Shown here one piece after another: positions 25,535 through 34,666 of a stretch of 64,000 nucleotides of DNA. The stretch is from Flavobacterium xueshanense (GTDB lineage Bacteria; Bacteroidota; Bacteroidia; Flavobacteriales; Flavobacteriaceae). The stretch spans positions 106,704 to 170,703 of the forward strand of contig NZ_FONQ01000006.1 in the NCBI RefSeq assembly GCF_900112975.1, given 5' to 3'. A model generated the notes under the pieces. The model did not search any database. It saw nothing but the letters and a program-made list of their open reading frames with translations, and was not told the origin of the DNA. Position 1 is the first letter of the stretch, and each line of letters begins with the position of its first letter. The position numbers were made by a program, and so were the translations under genes.

Positions 25535-25975
25535 TTAATCTTGATTGATCGTTTTTCTCCAAGTAAATGAATTCAAAATATGTCTTTTTGCAAATCTTCC
25601 AGGAGAATCTGCGTTTACCATTTTGACATAAGTTGCTTTAGGAACACTGATGTATTCATAAACACTACCATTCGAAAAATTGATAATTAATCTTCCTTCA
25701 ACAAATTTATAATCTGTGATTGTTGATGTAGAAATGGTTTCAGTATATTCTGGTAAGTTTGCTTTTGTAGTCTCAGGATTGATACTTACCAAAAAGTGGT
25801 ATGCTTCAATAATTTTTTTACTATTTTCTTCTGCAGCTTTCAATCCAGCTTCGTCACCTGAAAATTTATCAGGATGTGATTCTTTCATCGCATTACGATA
25901 AATCGTTTTCAAATCTTTTAGCTCTGCAGTTTTATCTACATTTAGCAGTTTGCGGTATTCAACTATTTTTTTCAT
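25535..25975 (-). CDS. J-domain protein with C-terminal KTSC domain
   Basis: A 146-residue cytosolic protein. The N-terminal part (about 1-68) is a J domain with the HPD motif that stimulates Hsp70 ATPase (KESHPDKFSGD, residues 32-42). The C-terminal part (about 80-140) is a KTSC domain (LIINFSNGSVYEYISVPKATYVKMVNADSPGRF). J-KTSC proteins occur widely in Bacteroidetes; their clients are unknown. It probably works with DnaK. It is followed by a clear terminator. Confidence 0.9.
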   Translation of the reverse strand: MKKIVEYRKLLNVDKTAELKDLKTIYRNAMKESHPDKFSGDEAGLKAAEENSKKIIEAYHFLVSINPETTKANLPEYTETISTSTITDYKFVEGRLIINFSNGSVYEYISVPKATYVKMVNADSPGRFAKRHILNSFTWRKTINQD

Positions 25976-26148
25976 AAATAAGGTAACTACTTGTCTTTTA
26001 TTATAAAATCAATATAATTTGATTTTTAAATCGACAAATTTTTTGCAAAGGTACACTTTTTTTTATTTTTTTTTATTTACACCAATAAATTTTCAAAAAA
26101 AGTACTTTTTAGTACTCCAATTAAAATAATTTTAAAGCTGAAGATTAA

Positions 26149-26394
26149 CTATTGTTGCGGCTTATTATTTGCTTTATCAAAGTTTTTAGATTTTTTTTGA
26201 TATTTGTTGTAACTAATATCACTAGGATTTTCAATGATTGATTTTATAGTAATGTAATCTCCAACAGCATGTTTTTGTGCCATTTTATAATCTAAAAGAT
26301 ATTCTCCACAAAAAAAGTTGTTATTTTCATCTTTTTCCATAATTCCGGTGTAAACACCTTTTTGTAACATTCTTTCTTCAGAAGCTTTGGTCAT
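26149..26394 (-). CDS. Small conserved-type protein of unknown function
   Basis: An 81-residue soluble protein (MTKASEERMLQKGVYTG...) with a central beta-rich part (NFFCGEYLLDYKMAQKHAVGDYITIKSI) and a basic tail (KYQKKSKNFDKANNKPQQ). I do not recognise a family. It is divergent from the next gene with only about 90 bases between starts, which suggests a shared promoter region. Confidence 0.6.
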   Translation of the reverse strand: MTKASEERMLQKGVYTGIMEKDENNNFFCGEYLLDYKMAQKHAVGDYITIKSIIENPSDISYNKYQKKSKNFDKANNKPQQ

Positions 26395-26484
26395 AATCCG
26401 TTTATTTTAATAATTCTAGAGGGCAAAGTTAATCAAATATAGTTTGTCTTGCTACGATTTAAGCTTTCTGATTACCTTTGCCTA

Positions 26485-27030
26485 ATGGAAAAAATTTTTC
26501 GACCAAACCTTAATTCCTTTAAAAATACTTTCTGTACATTTGATGAAGTGTCAATGGATGCTGTAAACGGATTAAAAATTCAGTTCGACAGCAAATCGGG
26601 GAGCAAGTATTATTACACTAAATCAGGAATGTATCGTTTGTCCAATCATTGGGGTCGATTGGCTAACAGCAAATGGCGTTTAAAACCTTTAGAACCTGAA
26701 ACCATTTCCAAAATTAAATTGGGTTATGCCGCTTGGGAAAATTTTTACCCAGATAATGCTGTTGAAGAACTCTATTATTTAGAAGCAAATCACCAAAAGA
26801 AAACGGTCAATTATCAGCATAAGAATAATCCAGATTACGATAAAAAAGCGGTATTAAGAACCAGCTTTGAAACTACTAAACGCATCAAGCAGATTCGGAA
26901 TTTATTCAATCTTACTTCCTGGGCCAAGTATTTTGAGTATTACGATATTGATCTTTTAAGACAAAAAATTATCAATGAACTAATCTTTACCAATAAAAGT
27001 TTGGAGGAAATAAAAAAAGAATTTCTGTAA
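26485..27030 (+). CDS. Protein of unknown function
   Basis: A soluble protein of 181 residues when started at the ATG at 26485 (MEKIFRPNLNSFKN); the open frame extends 12 codons further upstream, but that part reads through the probable promoter. Visible segments are SKSGSKYYYTKSGMYRLSNHWG, SKWRLKPLE and WAKYFEYYDIDLLRQKI, giving a mixed alpha/beta protein rich in aromatic residues. I do not recognise a named domain. It is separate from the convergent two-component genes downstream. Confidence 0.7.
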   Translation: MEKIFRPNLNSFKNTFCTFDEVSMDAVNGLKIQFDSKSGSKYYYTKSGMYRLSNHWGRLANSKWRLKPLEPETISKIKLGYAAWENFYPDNAVEELYYLEANHQKKTVNYQHKNNPDYDKKAVLRTSFETTKRIKQIRNLFNLTSWAKYFEYYDIDLLRQKIINELIFTNKSLEEIKKEFL

Positions 27031-27093
27031 AACCATTTACAAAATGATTTTTCTCCACCTTAAAATTTCTTTTGAATGTTAATTTTTCTGTAT

Positions 27094-27489
27094 TTAATCG
27101 TTCGATGCAATTAATACTAAATCATTAACTGTAACCGGTTTAGATAAATAACCTAAAATGTTTTCATAAGACTTTGATTTGCTTTTGTCTTCAACTGCAA
27201 TAGATGAACTTACGATGTAAACGACAATTTCTTTAGGAAATTTAGGTTTTATTAATCCCATTTCTTCCATGAATTCCCAACCATCCATTAATGGCATATT
27301 GATATCCAGTAAAATTATATCCGGAAGATTGGCATTATTTTCTAAAGCATTATACAAATCATCAATAGCTTCTTTTCCATTTTTAAAAGAGGAAATTACA
27401 GAAAACATTTCAGATCGTTGAATTATTTTATTTACGATAATTTGGTAAATTGCATCATCGTCCACTATCCAGATTGCTTTTTTTGTCAT
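27094..27489 (-). CDS. Single-domain response regulator (CheY-like receiver)
   Basis: A 131-residue receiver domain with the acidic pocket VDDD at 10-12, the phosphoacceptor aspartate in LLDINMP (about residue 62), a conserved S/T in VSSS and lysine in LSKPV (about 117). No output domain is attached. Its ATG overlaps the stop of the upstream histidine kinase by four bases, so the kinase and this protein are translationally coupled and probably partners. Targets are unknown. Confidence 0.93.
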   Translation of the reverse strand: MTKKAIWIVDDDAIYQIIVNKIIQRSEMFSVISSFKNGKEAIDDLYNALENNANLPDIILLDINMPLMDGWEFMEEMGLIKPKFPKEIVVYIVSSSIAVEDKSKSKSYENILGYLSKPVTVNDLVLIASND

Positions 27490-30329
27490 TGAATGTAGAT
27501 TTTAAATGTAGTTCCAATATTAAGTTCACTTTCTACAGTAATTGTACCTCCCATAGCATCAACTTGATTTTTTGTAATGAACAATCCTATTCCTTTTGAA
27601 TCTGAATTGTTAGTGAACGTTTTGTACATGCCGAAAATTTTGTTGGCATTTCTAACAAGATCAATTCCTATTCCATTATCGGAAATTTGAAGAACATTTA
27701 TCTCATTTTCTTTTACAAAATTAATTTTTATAATTGGTTTTCGACAGGGATGTCTGTAACGAATGGAATTTGAAATAATATTATAAAGGATGCTTTCCAG
27801 ATAAGCCGGATTATAATTTATCATTGTATCCGTTGGAATTTCTGTTAAAATGGTGACTTCATTGGATGAGATTTGTTCCGAAAGTACATTTTTTACTGTA
27901 TTGATGTACTGTTTTAAATATAAAGGTTCCGATACTAAACCAATATTTGTTCTAATGTTAATCACTTCGTTCAAGTGAAGCATAGTTTCGTTAAGCGAGC
28001 TAGAGACTGTTTTTAAAAGCTCCATCATTTGTTCCCTTTCCTCTTCAGATTCTGAGGATTCAATCAAAGCAACTATTGAAGCAATATTGCTAGTATGTGA
28101 TCTTAAGTTGTGAGAAACGATATAGGAAAAATTTAGCAATCTTTTATTTTGTTCCGTAACAAGAGTAAAGGATGTATTTAAATCTTTTTCAGCTTCTTTT
28201 GTTTTAGTAATATCAATCATAATGCCTCGCAATCTTACTGCTTCACCATTTTCAATGACAACATTTACGATGTCACGCAGCCAAATTAAATCCCCATTTT
28301 TGGCTACCATTCTATACTCAAAATCATGGTCTGCCTTGTCATTTATTTGTTTAGTGCAATAATCCTGAACCCATTCACTATCTTCTGAGTAGATATGGTC
28401 ACGCCAAAAAGTAGGGCTTTTGAGCCATTCCTCCGGGGTATAACCTAATATGTTTTCAACTTTCTGACTAATGAAATTAAAAGAAAAATCAGTAGCATCG
28501 CATTCCCAAACAATTCCGTCAATGGTATTGATCAGCGATTTAATTCTTTGTTGGGAATCTAGAATTATTTTTTCAGAGTATTTACGATCAGTAATATCTT
28601 CTGTGGAAACAATGATTCGTTCCAATGTTTTTTCATAACCACGAATAACATTCCATCTTAAGTTAATGTCCCGTAATTTGCCTTCTGCATCTTTTATTAC
28701 GGTGTCCAAAATAAATTGTTTGTTATCTTGAGTAATTGAGATCAAATTTTTTATGAAATCTTCTCTGGACCTCATATTAAATAATTCTCTTTTAGTACTA
28801 ATTAATTCCTCTAATGTGGAAACTTTATAAAGCAATAAGTTAGCTCTGTTAGCACTGATAACTTTAATTAAGGAATGACATTTATCAACAACTGCCGGAT
28901 TATTGTTGAAATATTTTGTTACCTTTTCTTTGGTTTCCCCAAACAAATTTAATTCCTCCAGATATCTTTTAACATCTAAAAAATCCTCTTCTCTAAGAGG
29001 TAATGGCGAGTCCTCAAATAAGCTTTTGAATCGAATTTCACTTTTTTTGATCAATTCTTCAGCTTCCTTTTTTAAGGTAATATCTTCAATAATTGAAATT
29101 GCGCTAATTTGTTTTTTGTTTTTATCTACTATTGGCGTAACATTCAAATTTACCCAAATAATTTTTCCTTGCTTTGTATAATATCTTTTTTCCATGGAAT
29201 ATTCATTGATTATTCCATTTTCTAGTTTATTCACATTTGTTACACCTTTTTTAAGATCATCAGGATGAGTTATGGTTTGAAAATTTTTTTGTTTCATTTC
29301 ATTTTGAGTGTAGCCTAAAAGTTCACAAAATTTATTATTTACTTCCAAAAAATTCCCTGTTGCAATATTAATATTAGCGATACCAACTGCTGCTTGATCA
29401 AAAATAATTTTAAATTTTATTTCAGAATTCAATAATTTAGTGGCTTGTGCAGTTACTAAAGATTGTAATTCCTCCGGAATTTTCAAAAGTGTATAAATTA
29501 AAACGCCAAAAAGTGCCGCAAGAATAATTCCAATAATTCCAGGAATTAAAATCTGTGAATAAAGATAGTTTTCGTTTTTTGATATTAAATATAATTTCCA
29601 GTCGCCATCCGGTATGTCTGTACAAATATTATAATTTTCTGAAAAATCAGTTTTGTTGGGCAAATAGAAAATTTCCTTTTGTTTCTCAGCATTATATTTT
29701 GAAAACTGGAAAAAATATTTTGAATCATCCACGTTTTTAATTCCAGAAGCTTTTAAAAAAGTTTCTAATTTAATGACAACTGCGGAGAATCCCCAAAATT
29801 TATTATTTTGAAAAACGGGAAACCGACCTACAATTCCAACTCCGCCTTGTTTTAATTCAAAAGGACCTGCAAAATACATCTTTTTTTTTGCGACTGATTT
29901 TAAGGCTTCTTTTTTAAGACTTGGGGTAGTTAAAATATTTAAATTTAAAGCCGCTTCATTTCCTTTTAGCGGATAAACATATTTTATTATTCCATCAGGG
30001 ACTAATTGAACAGCGCTAATATTGGCATTTGATTCCATTAATTTTTCACTCACGTAATCAAAATTTTCAGGAATGCCTTTATCGTTGATAGTCAGCGCCA
30101 GCGTTAAAGTGGTCGTGTAACAGTTTTTAAGGGCTTGTTCGATATTTTGATGAACAACAAGTAATATATTATTCATCTCGCGTTCCTGATCTTCTTTTAT
30201 CAGCTTATATTGCTGTGAGACTATGAATGCTGCTACATAACTTAAAAATAAAAATGTTATGAAGCCTGTTGTTTTTGGCCTTTCTAAGAACCATCTGATG
30301 AATTTTGGGTATTTTTTTTCACACTTCAT
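27486..30329 (-). CDS. CHASE-PAS sensor histidine kinase
   Basis: A 947-residue membrane sensor. A first transmembrane helix (about 18-38), a periplasmic CHASE-type domain (about 60-230, with AVQLVPDGIIKYVYPLKGNE and GVGIVGRFPVF), and a second helix (about 260-280) are followed by PAS domains (ILDQAAVGIANI..., a middle degenerate one, and GIVWECDATDFSFNFIS). The kinase core has the H-box SHNLRSHTSN, N-box NIISNSIRYRH, DNGIGID and GIGLFI motifs. The ligand is unknown. It is co-transcribed with the overlapping receiver gene. Confidence 0.93.
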   Translation of the reverse strand: MKCEKKYPKFIRWFLERPKTTGFITFLFLSYVAAFIVSQQYKLIKEDQEREMNNILLVVHQNIEQALKNCYTTTLTLALTINDKGIPENFDYVSEKLMESNANISAVQLVPDGIIKYVYPLKGNEAALNLNILTTPSLKKEALKSVAKKKMYFAGPFELKQGGVGIVGRFPVFQNNKFWGFSAVVIKLETFLKASGIKNVDDSKYFFQFSKYNAEKQKEIFYLPNKTDFSENYNICTDIPDGDWKLYLISKNENYLYSQILIPGIIGIILAALFGVLIYTLLKIPEELQSLVTAQATKLLNSEIKFKIIFDQAAVGIANINIATGNFLEVNNKFCELLGYTQNEMKQKNFQTITHPDDLKKGVTNVNKLENGIINEYSMEKRYYTKQGKIIWVNLNVTPIVDKNKKQISAISIIEDITLKKEAEELIKKSEIRFKSLFEDSPLPLREEDFLDVKRYLEELNLFGETKEKVTKYFNNNPAVVDKCHSLIKVISANRANLLLYKVSTLEELISTKRELFNMRSREDFIKNLISITQDNKQFILDTVIKDAEGKLRDINLRWNVIRGYEKTLERIIVSTEDITDRKYSEKIILDSQQRIKSLINTIDGIVWECDATDFSFNFISQKVENILGYTPEEWLKSPTFWRDHIYSEDSEWVQDYCTKQINDKADHDFEYRMVAKNGDLIWLRDIVNVVIENGEAVRLRGIMIDITKTKEAEKDLNTSFTLVTEQNKRLLNFSYIVSHNLRSHTSNIASIVALIESSESEEEREQMMELLKTVSSSLNETMLHLNEVINIRTNIGLVSEPLYLKQYINTVKNVLSEQISSNEVTILTEIPTDTMINYNPAYLESILYNIISNSIRYRHPCRKPIIKINFVKENEINVLQISDNGIGIDLVRNANKIFGMYKTFTNNSDSKGIGLFITKNQVDAMGGTITVESELNIGTTFKIYIQ

Positions 30330-30686
30330 GTATTGTATTGGTAGGTTTTGTAGACAATTTGGTTTAGAAAATAAAGATATAAAAAAAAATGTATGAGCAC
30401 TCTAATTTATTAAATATCGTTATATTCTTAGTTATTTGCTTCTAAAATGCTTTTTTGTAATTCAGTAAACAGAATAAATGGTTTTAAACCTATCATTTGT
30501 AGTATTAGCGATTTGATTTTAAATAATTTTTTAAATCATTCAATGATATACCTTCCAAATTGTTGATGCGATTTACCAGCAAAAAGAAAGTACCAAACTA
30601 AAAAAAAATTTAATTTCAATAATAAAACCGAACTTTGCAGTAGTTTTTGAGTCAAATACTTGATTTGATAATTTAAAAGTATAGAT
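30330..30686. other. Intergenic region without a supported gene
   Basis: About 357 A/T-rich bases between the kinase start and a small plus-strand gene. It should contain two divergent promoters, but no box stands out clearly. A minus-strand frame of 91 codons here lacks any recognisable motif and opposes the small gene. Confidence 0.4.
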
Positions 30687-30836
30687 ATGAGCAGAAATAA
30701 CGAAAGAAATATTAAAAAGCACAACGATAAATTGCATAAAGCGCAAGACAAAGCAAAACAAGCCGTACTGTCACGTAAGGAAAAACTTAAACAAATTACA
30801 AAAAAGTTCAATGAAGATAAGGCTTCAGAAGAATAA
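30687..30836 (+). CDS. Small basic protein of unknown function
   Basis: A 49-residue, lysine-rich, probably helical protein (MSRNNERNIKKHNDKL..., ending EDKASEE). It starts with ATG 13 bases before the end of an A/T-rich leader and stops 12 bases before the next small gene, so the two likely form an operon. Composition and close spacing suggest a real gene, possibly a nucleic-acid-binding or ribosome-associated factor, but nothing further can be read from it. Confidence 0.55.
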   Translation: MSRNNERNIKKHNDKLHKAQDKAKQAVLSRKEKLKQITKKFNEDKASEE

Positions 30837-30848
30837 TATAAAAATCGT

Positions 30849-31073
30849 ATGATGGAAAAAAATAAATTTAATCAAGTGAAAAATGGAGTTCAGCAAATAA
30901 TTGATTTTGTTGCCGAAAAAAACGCCAAAGAAGCCAACAATAAATTAGATGAACTTTTAGATTTTGCTGATGAAGATGAAGATTTAATCGAAGTAAGCCG
31001 CTTTCAAGTATTGTTAAATCAGTTGCATCAAAAAATAGTTGGGCTTAATGGACAGGCAACTGGCTCAATTTAA
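30849..31073 (+). CDS. Small acidic helical protein of unknown function
   Basis: A 74-residue acidic, helical protein (KFNQVKNGVQQIIDFVAEKNAKEANNKL...) without signal or membrane segment. There are two consecutive ATG codons at the start. It follows the basic 49-residue gene by 12 bases and precedes the YchJ-like gene by 17, so all three are probably co-transcribed. I do not recognise the family. Confidence 0.65.
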   Translation: MMEKNKFNQVKNGVQQIIDFVAEKNAKEANNKLDELLDFADEDEDLIEVSRFQVLLNQLHQKIVGLNGQATGSI

Positions 31074-31090
31074 AATTTTTAATAATTAAC

Positions 31091-31474
31091 ATGATCGAAA
31101 ATAAATGTTACTGCGGTTCCGATAAAAATTTCCAGAATTGTTGTGAACCAATTATAAAAGGAGTTCAAAAAGCGCCTACAGCTAAATTATTGATGCGTTC
31201 TAGATATTCCGCTTATGTGACACATCAAGCCGATTATTTGTTGGCAACAACCCATATTTTGGAAAGAAAACAATATTCGAAATCCGAAATTTTATGTTGG
31301 GCAACCAGCAACAAATGGCTTCAATTGGAGATTATAAAGTCCACTGAAAATACGGTGGAATTCAAAGCCTATTTCTTAGACAGCAAACTTCAAAAACAGA
31401 TTCATCACGAACTTTCTACTTTCAAATTCGAAAATGGAAGTTGGTTTTATTTGGATGGACAATTTTTTAATTAG
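31091..31474 (+). CDS. ychJ: YchJ-family SEC-C motif protein
   Basis: A 127-residue protein of the UPF0225/YchJ family. It starts with the zinc-binding SEC-C motif CYCGSDKNFQNCCEP (residues 6-20), followed by the typical KAPTAKLLMRSRYSAYVTHQADYLLATTH segment and an NTF2-like domain with a WFYLDG end. The function of YchJ is not established. It is the last gene of the small operon starting at 30687. Confidence 0.9.
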   Translation: MIENKCYCGSDKNFQNCCEPIIKGVQKAPTAKLLMRSRYSAYVTHQADYLLATTHILERKQYSKSEILCWATSNKWLQLEIIKSTENTVEFKAYFLDSKLQKQIHHELSTFKFENGSWFYLDGQFFN

Positions 31475-31580
31475 CTTATCTTCCCAATAAAATCCAACTT
31501 CATAGTGTCTGAATGTTTTTAACTAAAAATTAATAAACGTTTGTATTCAGTATATTTTTATTGATGTAATTTTATTGTCT

Positions 31581-32699
31581 ATGAAAAATGATACTAAAAA
31601 AGGATTTTATTTCAAGCAATACGAAGCGCCTTTTCAATCTCCGTTTGATAAACTCTTTGGTATTTTCAAAGAATTAATCACACATACTTCGGGAGATTTT
31701 GATGAAGCAATCGACTGGTTGCGGGAATTAGACAAAGAATATAAACTCACAGATGAACACTACACCATCGATGATTTTATTGAAGATTTAAAGAAAAAAG
31801 GGTATATCCGTGATGAACTTAAAGAAGATGGAACTTCGGGAATCGGTATTACCGCCAAAACGGAACGCGCCATCCGGCAGCAAGCTTTAGACAACATTTT
31901 TGGTAATTTAAAACGCTCCGGAAGCGGGAATCATAAAACGAAACATTCCGGAAATGGGGACGAACATACCGGAGAATTTCGGGAGTTTCATTTTGGTGAC
32001 GGACTCGAACGAATCTCGCTGACTGAAAGCTTGCGTAACGCCCAAATCAATAATGGAGTAGCTGATTTTATGTTAACCGAAAATGATTTGGTAGTCGAAG
32101 AAACGCAATATAAATCTCAGATGAGCACCGTTTTGATGATTGACATTAGTCACAGTATGATATTGTATGGAGAAGACCGAATCACTCCAGCCAAGAAAGT
32201 GGCGATGGCTCTTGCTGAATTGATTACGACACGTTATCCAAAAGACACTTTAGATATTTTAGTTTTTGGAAATGATGCCTGGACTATTGCAATTCGGGAT
32301 TTACCGTATTTAAAGGTGGGACCTTATCACACGAATACAGTTGCCGGTTTACAGCTAGCCATGGATATTTTGCGTCGAAAACGAAACACCAACAAGCAAA
32401 TTTTCATGATTACCGATGGAAAACCAAGTTGTGTCCGCGAAAAAGACGGTTCCTATTATATGAACAGTAACGGGCTCGACGAATACATTGTGGATAAATG
32501 CTATAATCAGGCGCAGCAAGCCCGAAAATTACACATTCCAATCACCACTTTTATGATTGCCAATGATCCATATTTGCAAAAATTTGTAAATAAGTTCACA
32601 GAATCAAATCAAGGAAAAGCCTTTTACACCGGATTGCAAGGTTTAGGTGAAATGATTTTTGAAGATTATGAAACAAATCGAAAGAAGAGAATAAAATAG
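31581..32699 (+). CDS. VWA-domain protein paired with a MoxR-like ATPase
   Basis: A soluble protein of about 372 residues from the ATG at 31581 (a TTG two codons earlier is also in frame). The C-terminal half is a von Willebrand factor A domain with MIDAS motif DISHSMI, TVAGLQLAMD and ITDGKPSC. The N-terminal part (FYFKQYEAPFQSPFDKLFGIFKELI) is typical of the VWA partners of magnesium-chelatase-like ATPases in Bacteroidetes. The pair probably forms a chaperone or remodelling machine, but its client is unknown. Confidence 0.85.
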   Translation: MKNDTKKGFYFKQYEAPFQSPFDKLFGIFKELITHTSGDFDEAIDWLRELDKEYKLTDEHYTIDDFIEDLKKKGYIRDELKEDGTSGIGITAKTERAIRQQALDNIFGNLKRSGSGNHKTKHSGNGDEHTGEFREFHFGDGLERISLTESLRNAQINNGVADFMLTENDLVVEETQYKSQMSTVLMIDISHSMILYGEDRITPAKKVAMALAELITTRYPKDTLDILVFGNDAWTIAIRDLPYLKVGPYHTNTVAGLQLAMDILRRKRNTNKQIFMITDGKPSCVREKDGSYYMNSNGLDEYIVDKCYNQAQQARKLHIPITTFMIANDPYLQKFVNKFTESNQGKAFYTGLQGLGEMIFEDYETNRKKRIK

Positions 32700-32702
32700 T
32701 AG

Positions 32703-32727
32703 TCAGTTTACAGTTTCAGTGGTCAGT
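32703..32727. repeat. CAGT-rich intergenic repeat, copy 2
   Basis: TCAGTTTACAGTTTCAGTGG resembles the spacer between norQ and norD (9711-9737). Both copies lie between a VWA gene and a MoxR-type ATPase gene. Confidence 0.5.
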
Positions 32728-32806
32728 TCGCGCGCAGTCTAGATTAATAGCAATTTTAATAACAATTAAGCTCAACTGCAATATCAATATCAATAAAAAA
32801 TAATAA

Positions 32807-34264
32807 ATGAATACTATAAAAACACTCGGAGAATTAAAAAAATCAGGTTACGAAAGTAAAAGCATTAAAGATGAATTGCGATCCAACTTAAGAGAAAAAA
32901 TCAAATCTGGAAAACCAACCTTTGAAGGCGTTCACGGTTTTGAAAATACCGTAATTCCAGAACTAGAACGCGCTATTTTATCGCGTCATAACATCAATTT
33001 ATTAGGTCTTCGTGGCCAAGCCAAAACCAGATTAGCACGCAAAATGATCGAATTGTTGGATGAATACATTCCGTTTGTATCGGGTTCCGAAATTAATGAT
33101 GATCCTTTACAACCAATTTCGCGTTTTGCCAAAGACATCATAGAGCTCAAAGGCGATGAAACTCCAATTTCTTGGCTGCATAGAAGTGACCGTTTTTTCG
33201 AAAAATTAGCAACACCTGATGTGACAGTTGCAGATTTGATTGGAGATGTCGATCCAATAAAAGCGGCAAATTTAAAATTGTCCTATGCGGATGATCGTGT
33301 GATACATTTTGGGATGATTCCAAGAGCAAATCGTTGTATTTTTGTTATCAACGAATTACCTGATTTACAGGCGAGAATCCAAGTAGCGCTATTTAATATT
33401 TTACAGGAAGGAGATATTCAAATTCGTGGTTTCAAGTTGCGAATGCCACTCGATATGCAATTTGTGTTTACGGCAAATCCGGAAGATTACACGAATCGTG
33501 GAAGTATTGTAACACCATTAAAAGATAGAATTGGTTCCCAAATATTGACGCATTATCCGGAAACTATTAAAATTGCCAGAACCATTACAGAGCAGGAAGC
33601 GAAACTTGATGTAACGCAAAATGATATGGTTTACGTGCCTTCATTGGCAAGGGATTTATTGGAACAAATCAGTTTTGAAGCAAGAGAAAGCGAATATATT
33701 GATAACAAAAGTGGCGTGAGTGCCAGATTAAGTATTACTGCTTTCGAAAACTTACTAAGTACAGCAGAAAGAAGAGCACTTAAATCCGGTGCTGATAAAA
33801 CAACGTTGCGTTTATCTGACTTTATGGGAATTATTCCTGCCATTACTGGAAAAGTGGAATTGGTTTACGAAGGAGAGCAGGAGGGAGCTGCCGCTGTAGC
33901 GCAACATTTATTGGGAGATGCGATTCATACTTTTTTCCCTGCATATTTTCCAAAAATTGAAAAATTAGAGAAAGAAGGCGTCAAAAATGCGTACACGGAT
34001 ATCATTGAATGGTTTTTTGCCGAAAGCGGTTTTGAATTATTAGACGATGCTTCCGATGAAGAATACGAAAGGATTTTGGGAAGTATTGTCCCGCTTGAAA
34101 TTTTAATCAAGAAATACCAACCGCAACTGGAAAAAGAAGATAAATTTTTCATGAAGGAATTTATACTTTGGGGATTGGTGGAATACAAGAAACTGAGTAA
34201 AGACCGCTTCTCCGAAGGCTATCAGTTTAAAGATATTTACGGTAGTTTTATCAGTAAATTATAA
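32807..34264 (+). CDS. MoxR/magnesium-chelatase-like AAA+ ATPase
   Basis: A 485-residue AAA+ ATPase. The P-loop is atypical, GLRGQAKTR, with alanine in place of the last glycine of the usual motif. The later motifs are IFVINELPDLQARIQVALFNILQEG (Walker B and pore region) and FTANPEDYTNRG (sensor 1). The C-terminal part carries a lid and a helical domain. It lies 107 bases after the VWA gene and surely works with it, as MoxR and VWA proteins do. The substrate is unknown. Confidence 0.86.
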   Translation: MNTIKTLGELKKSGYESKSIKDELRSNLREKIKSGKPTFEGVHGFENTVIPELERAILSRHNINLLGLRGQAKTRLARKMIELLDEYIPFVSGSEINDDPLQPISRFAKDIIELKGDETPISWLHRSDRFFEKLATPDVTVADLIGDVDPIKAANLKLSYADDRVIHFGMIPRANRCIFVINELPDLQARIQVALFNILQEGDIQIRGFKLRMPLDMQFVFTANPEDYTNRGSIVTPLKDRIGSQILTHYPETIKIARTITEQEAKLDVTQNDMVYVPSLARDLLEQISFEARESEYIDNKSGVSARLSITAFENLLSTAERRALKSGADKTTLRLSDFMGIIPAITGKVELVYEGEQEGAAAVAQHLLGDAIHTFFPAYFPKIEKLEKEGVKNAYTDIIEWFFAESGFELLDDASDEEYERILGSIVPLEILIKKYQPQLEKEDKFFMKEFILWGLVEYKKLSKDRFSEGYQFKDIYGSFISKL

Positions 34265-34291
34265 AGAACAGACTTTTTTTTTTACGGTACG

Positions 34292-34333
34292 AGTCATTTA
34301 AGGAATCAACATTTTGTAATTTCTTAAATGACT
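34292..34333. repeat. Hairpin repeat, copy 1
   Basis: AGTCATTTAAG (34292-34302) and CTTAAATGACT (34323-34333) pair perfectly around a 20-base loop ending TTGTAATTT. A near copy follows about 180 bases later. It may act as a terminator for the ATPase gene, since T runs lie nearby. Confidence 0.6.
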
Positions 34334-34469
34334 TTTATGTTTTTTTTTGCGACTGGTATTCAATGATTTAAGATTGATTTGCAATACCTAAAAAGTCTAA
34401 AAACTTCACGCAGAAAAATTATTTAATGTACATTGATGGTTTGATTTGCATACCAAGATGTAAGCATGT

Positions 34470-34515
34470 AAGTCATCTAAGCAATTTACTAATTTGTAGT
34501 TTCTTAAATGACTTA
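34470..34515. repeat. Hairpin repeat, copy 2
   Basis: AAGTCATCTAAG (34471-34482) and CTTAAATGACTT (34503-34514) pair with one mismatch. The right arm and loop (TTGTAGTTTCTTAAATGACT) match copy 1 at 34313-34333 with one difference. The 402-base gap from 34265 to 34666 holds nothing else I can identify. Confidence 0.6.
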
Positions 34516-34666
34516 TATTTTTAAAAATGAAATTGTAATTTTATTTTTTTCTTGCAAAAGTTATTAGTTTACCATTTAATTTTTTATTTATTTCAGAATA
34601 AGTCTTTGACGATTTTTATTAGTCTACCTTGCCCCGTTGGCGGTATTTTCAGTCAATGCGAAAGTC

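Noticed and set aside
30536..30811. 91-codon minus-strand hydrophobic frame
   Set aside because: It is opposite to a well-placed small plus-strand gene and has the cysteine- and phenylalanine-rich composition of an antisense reading.
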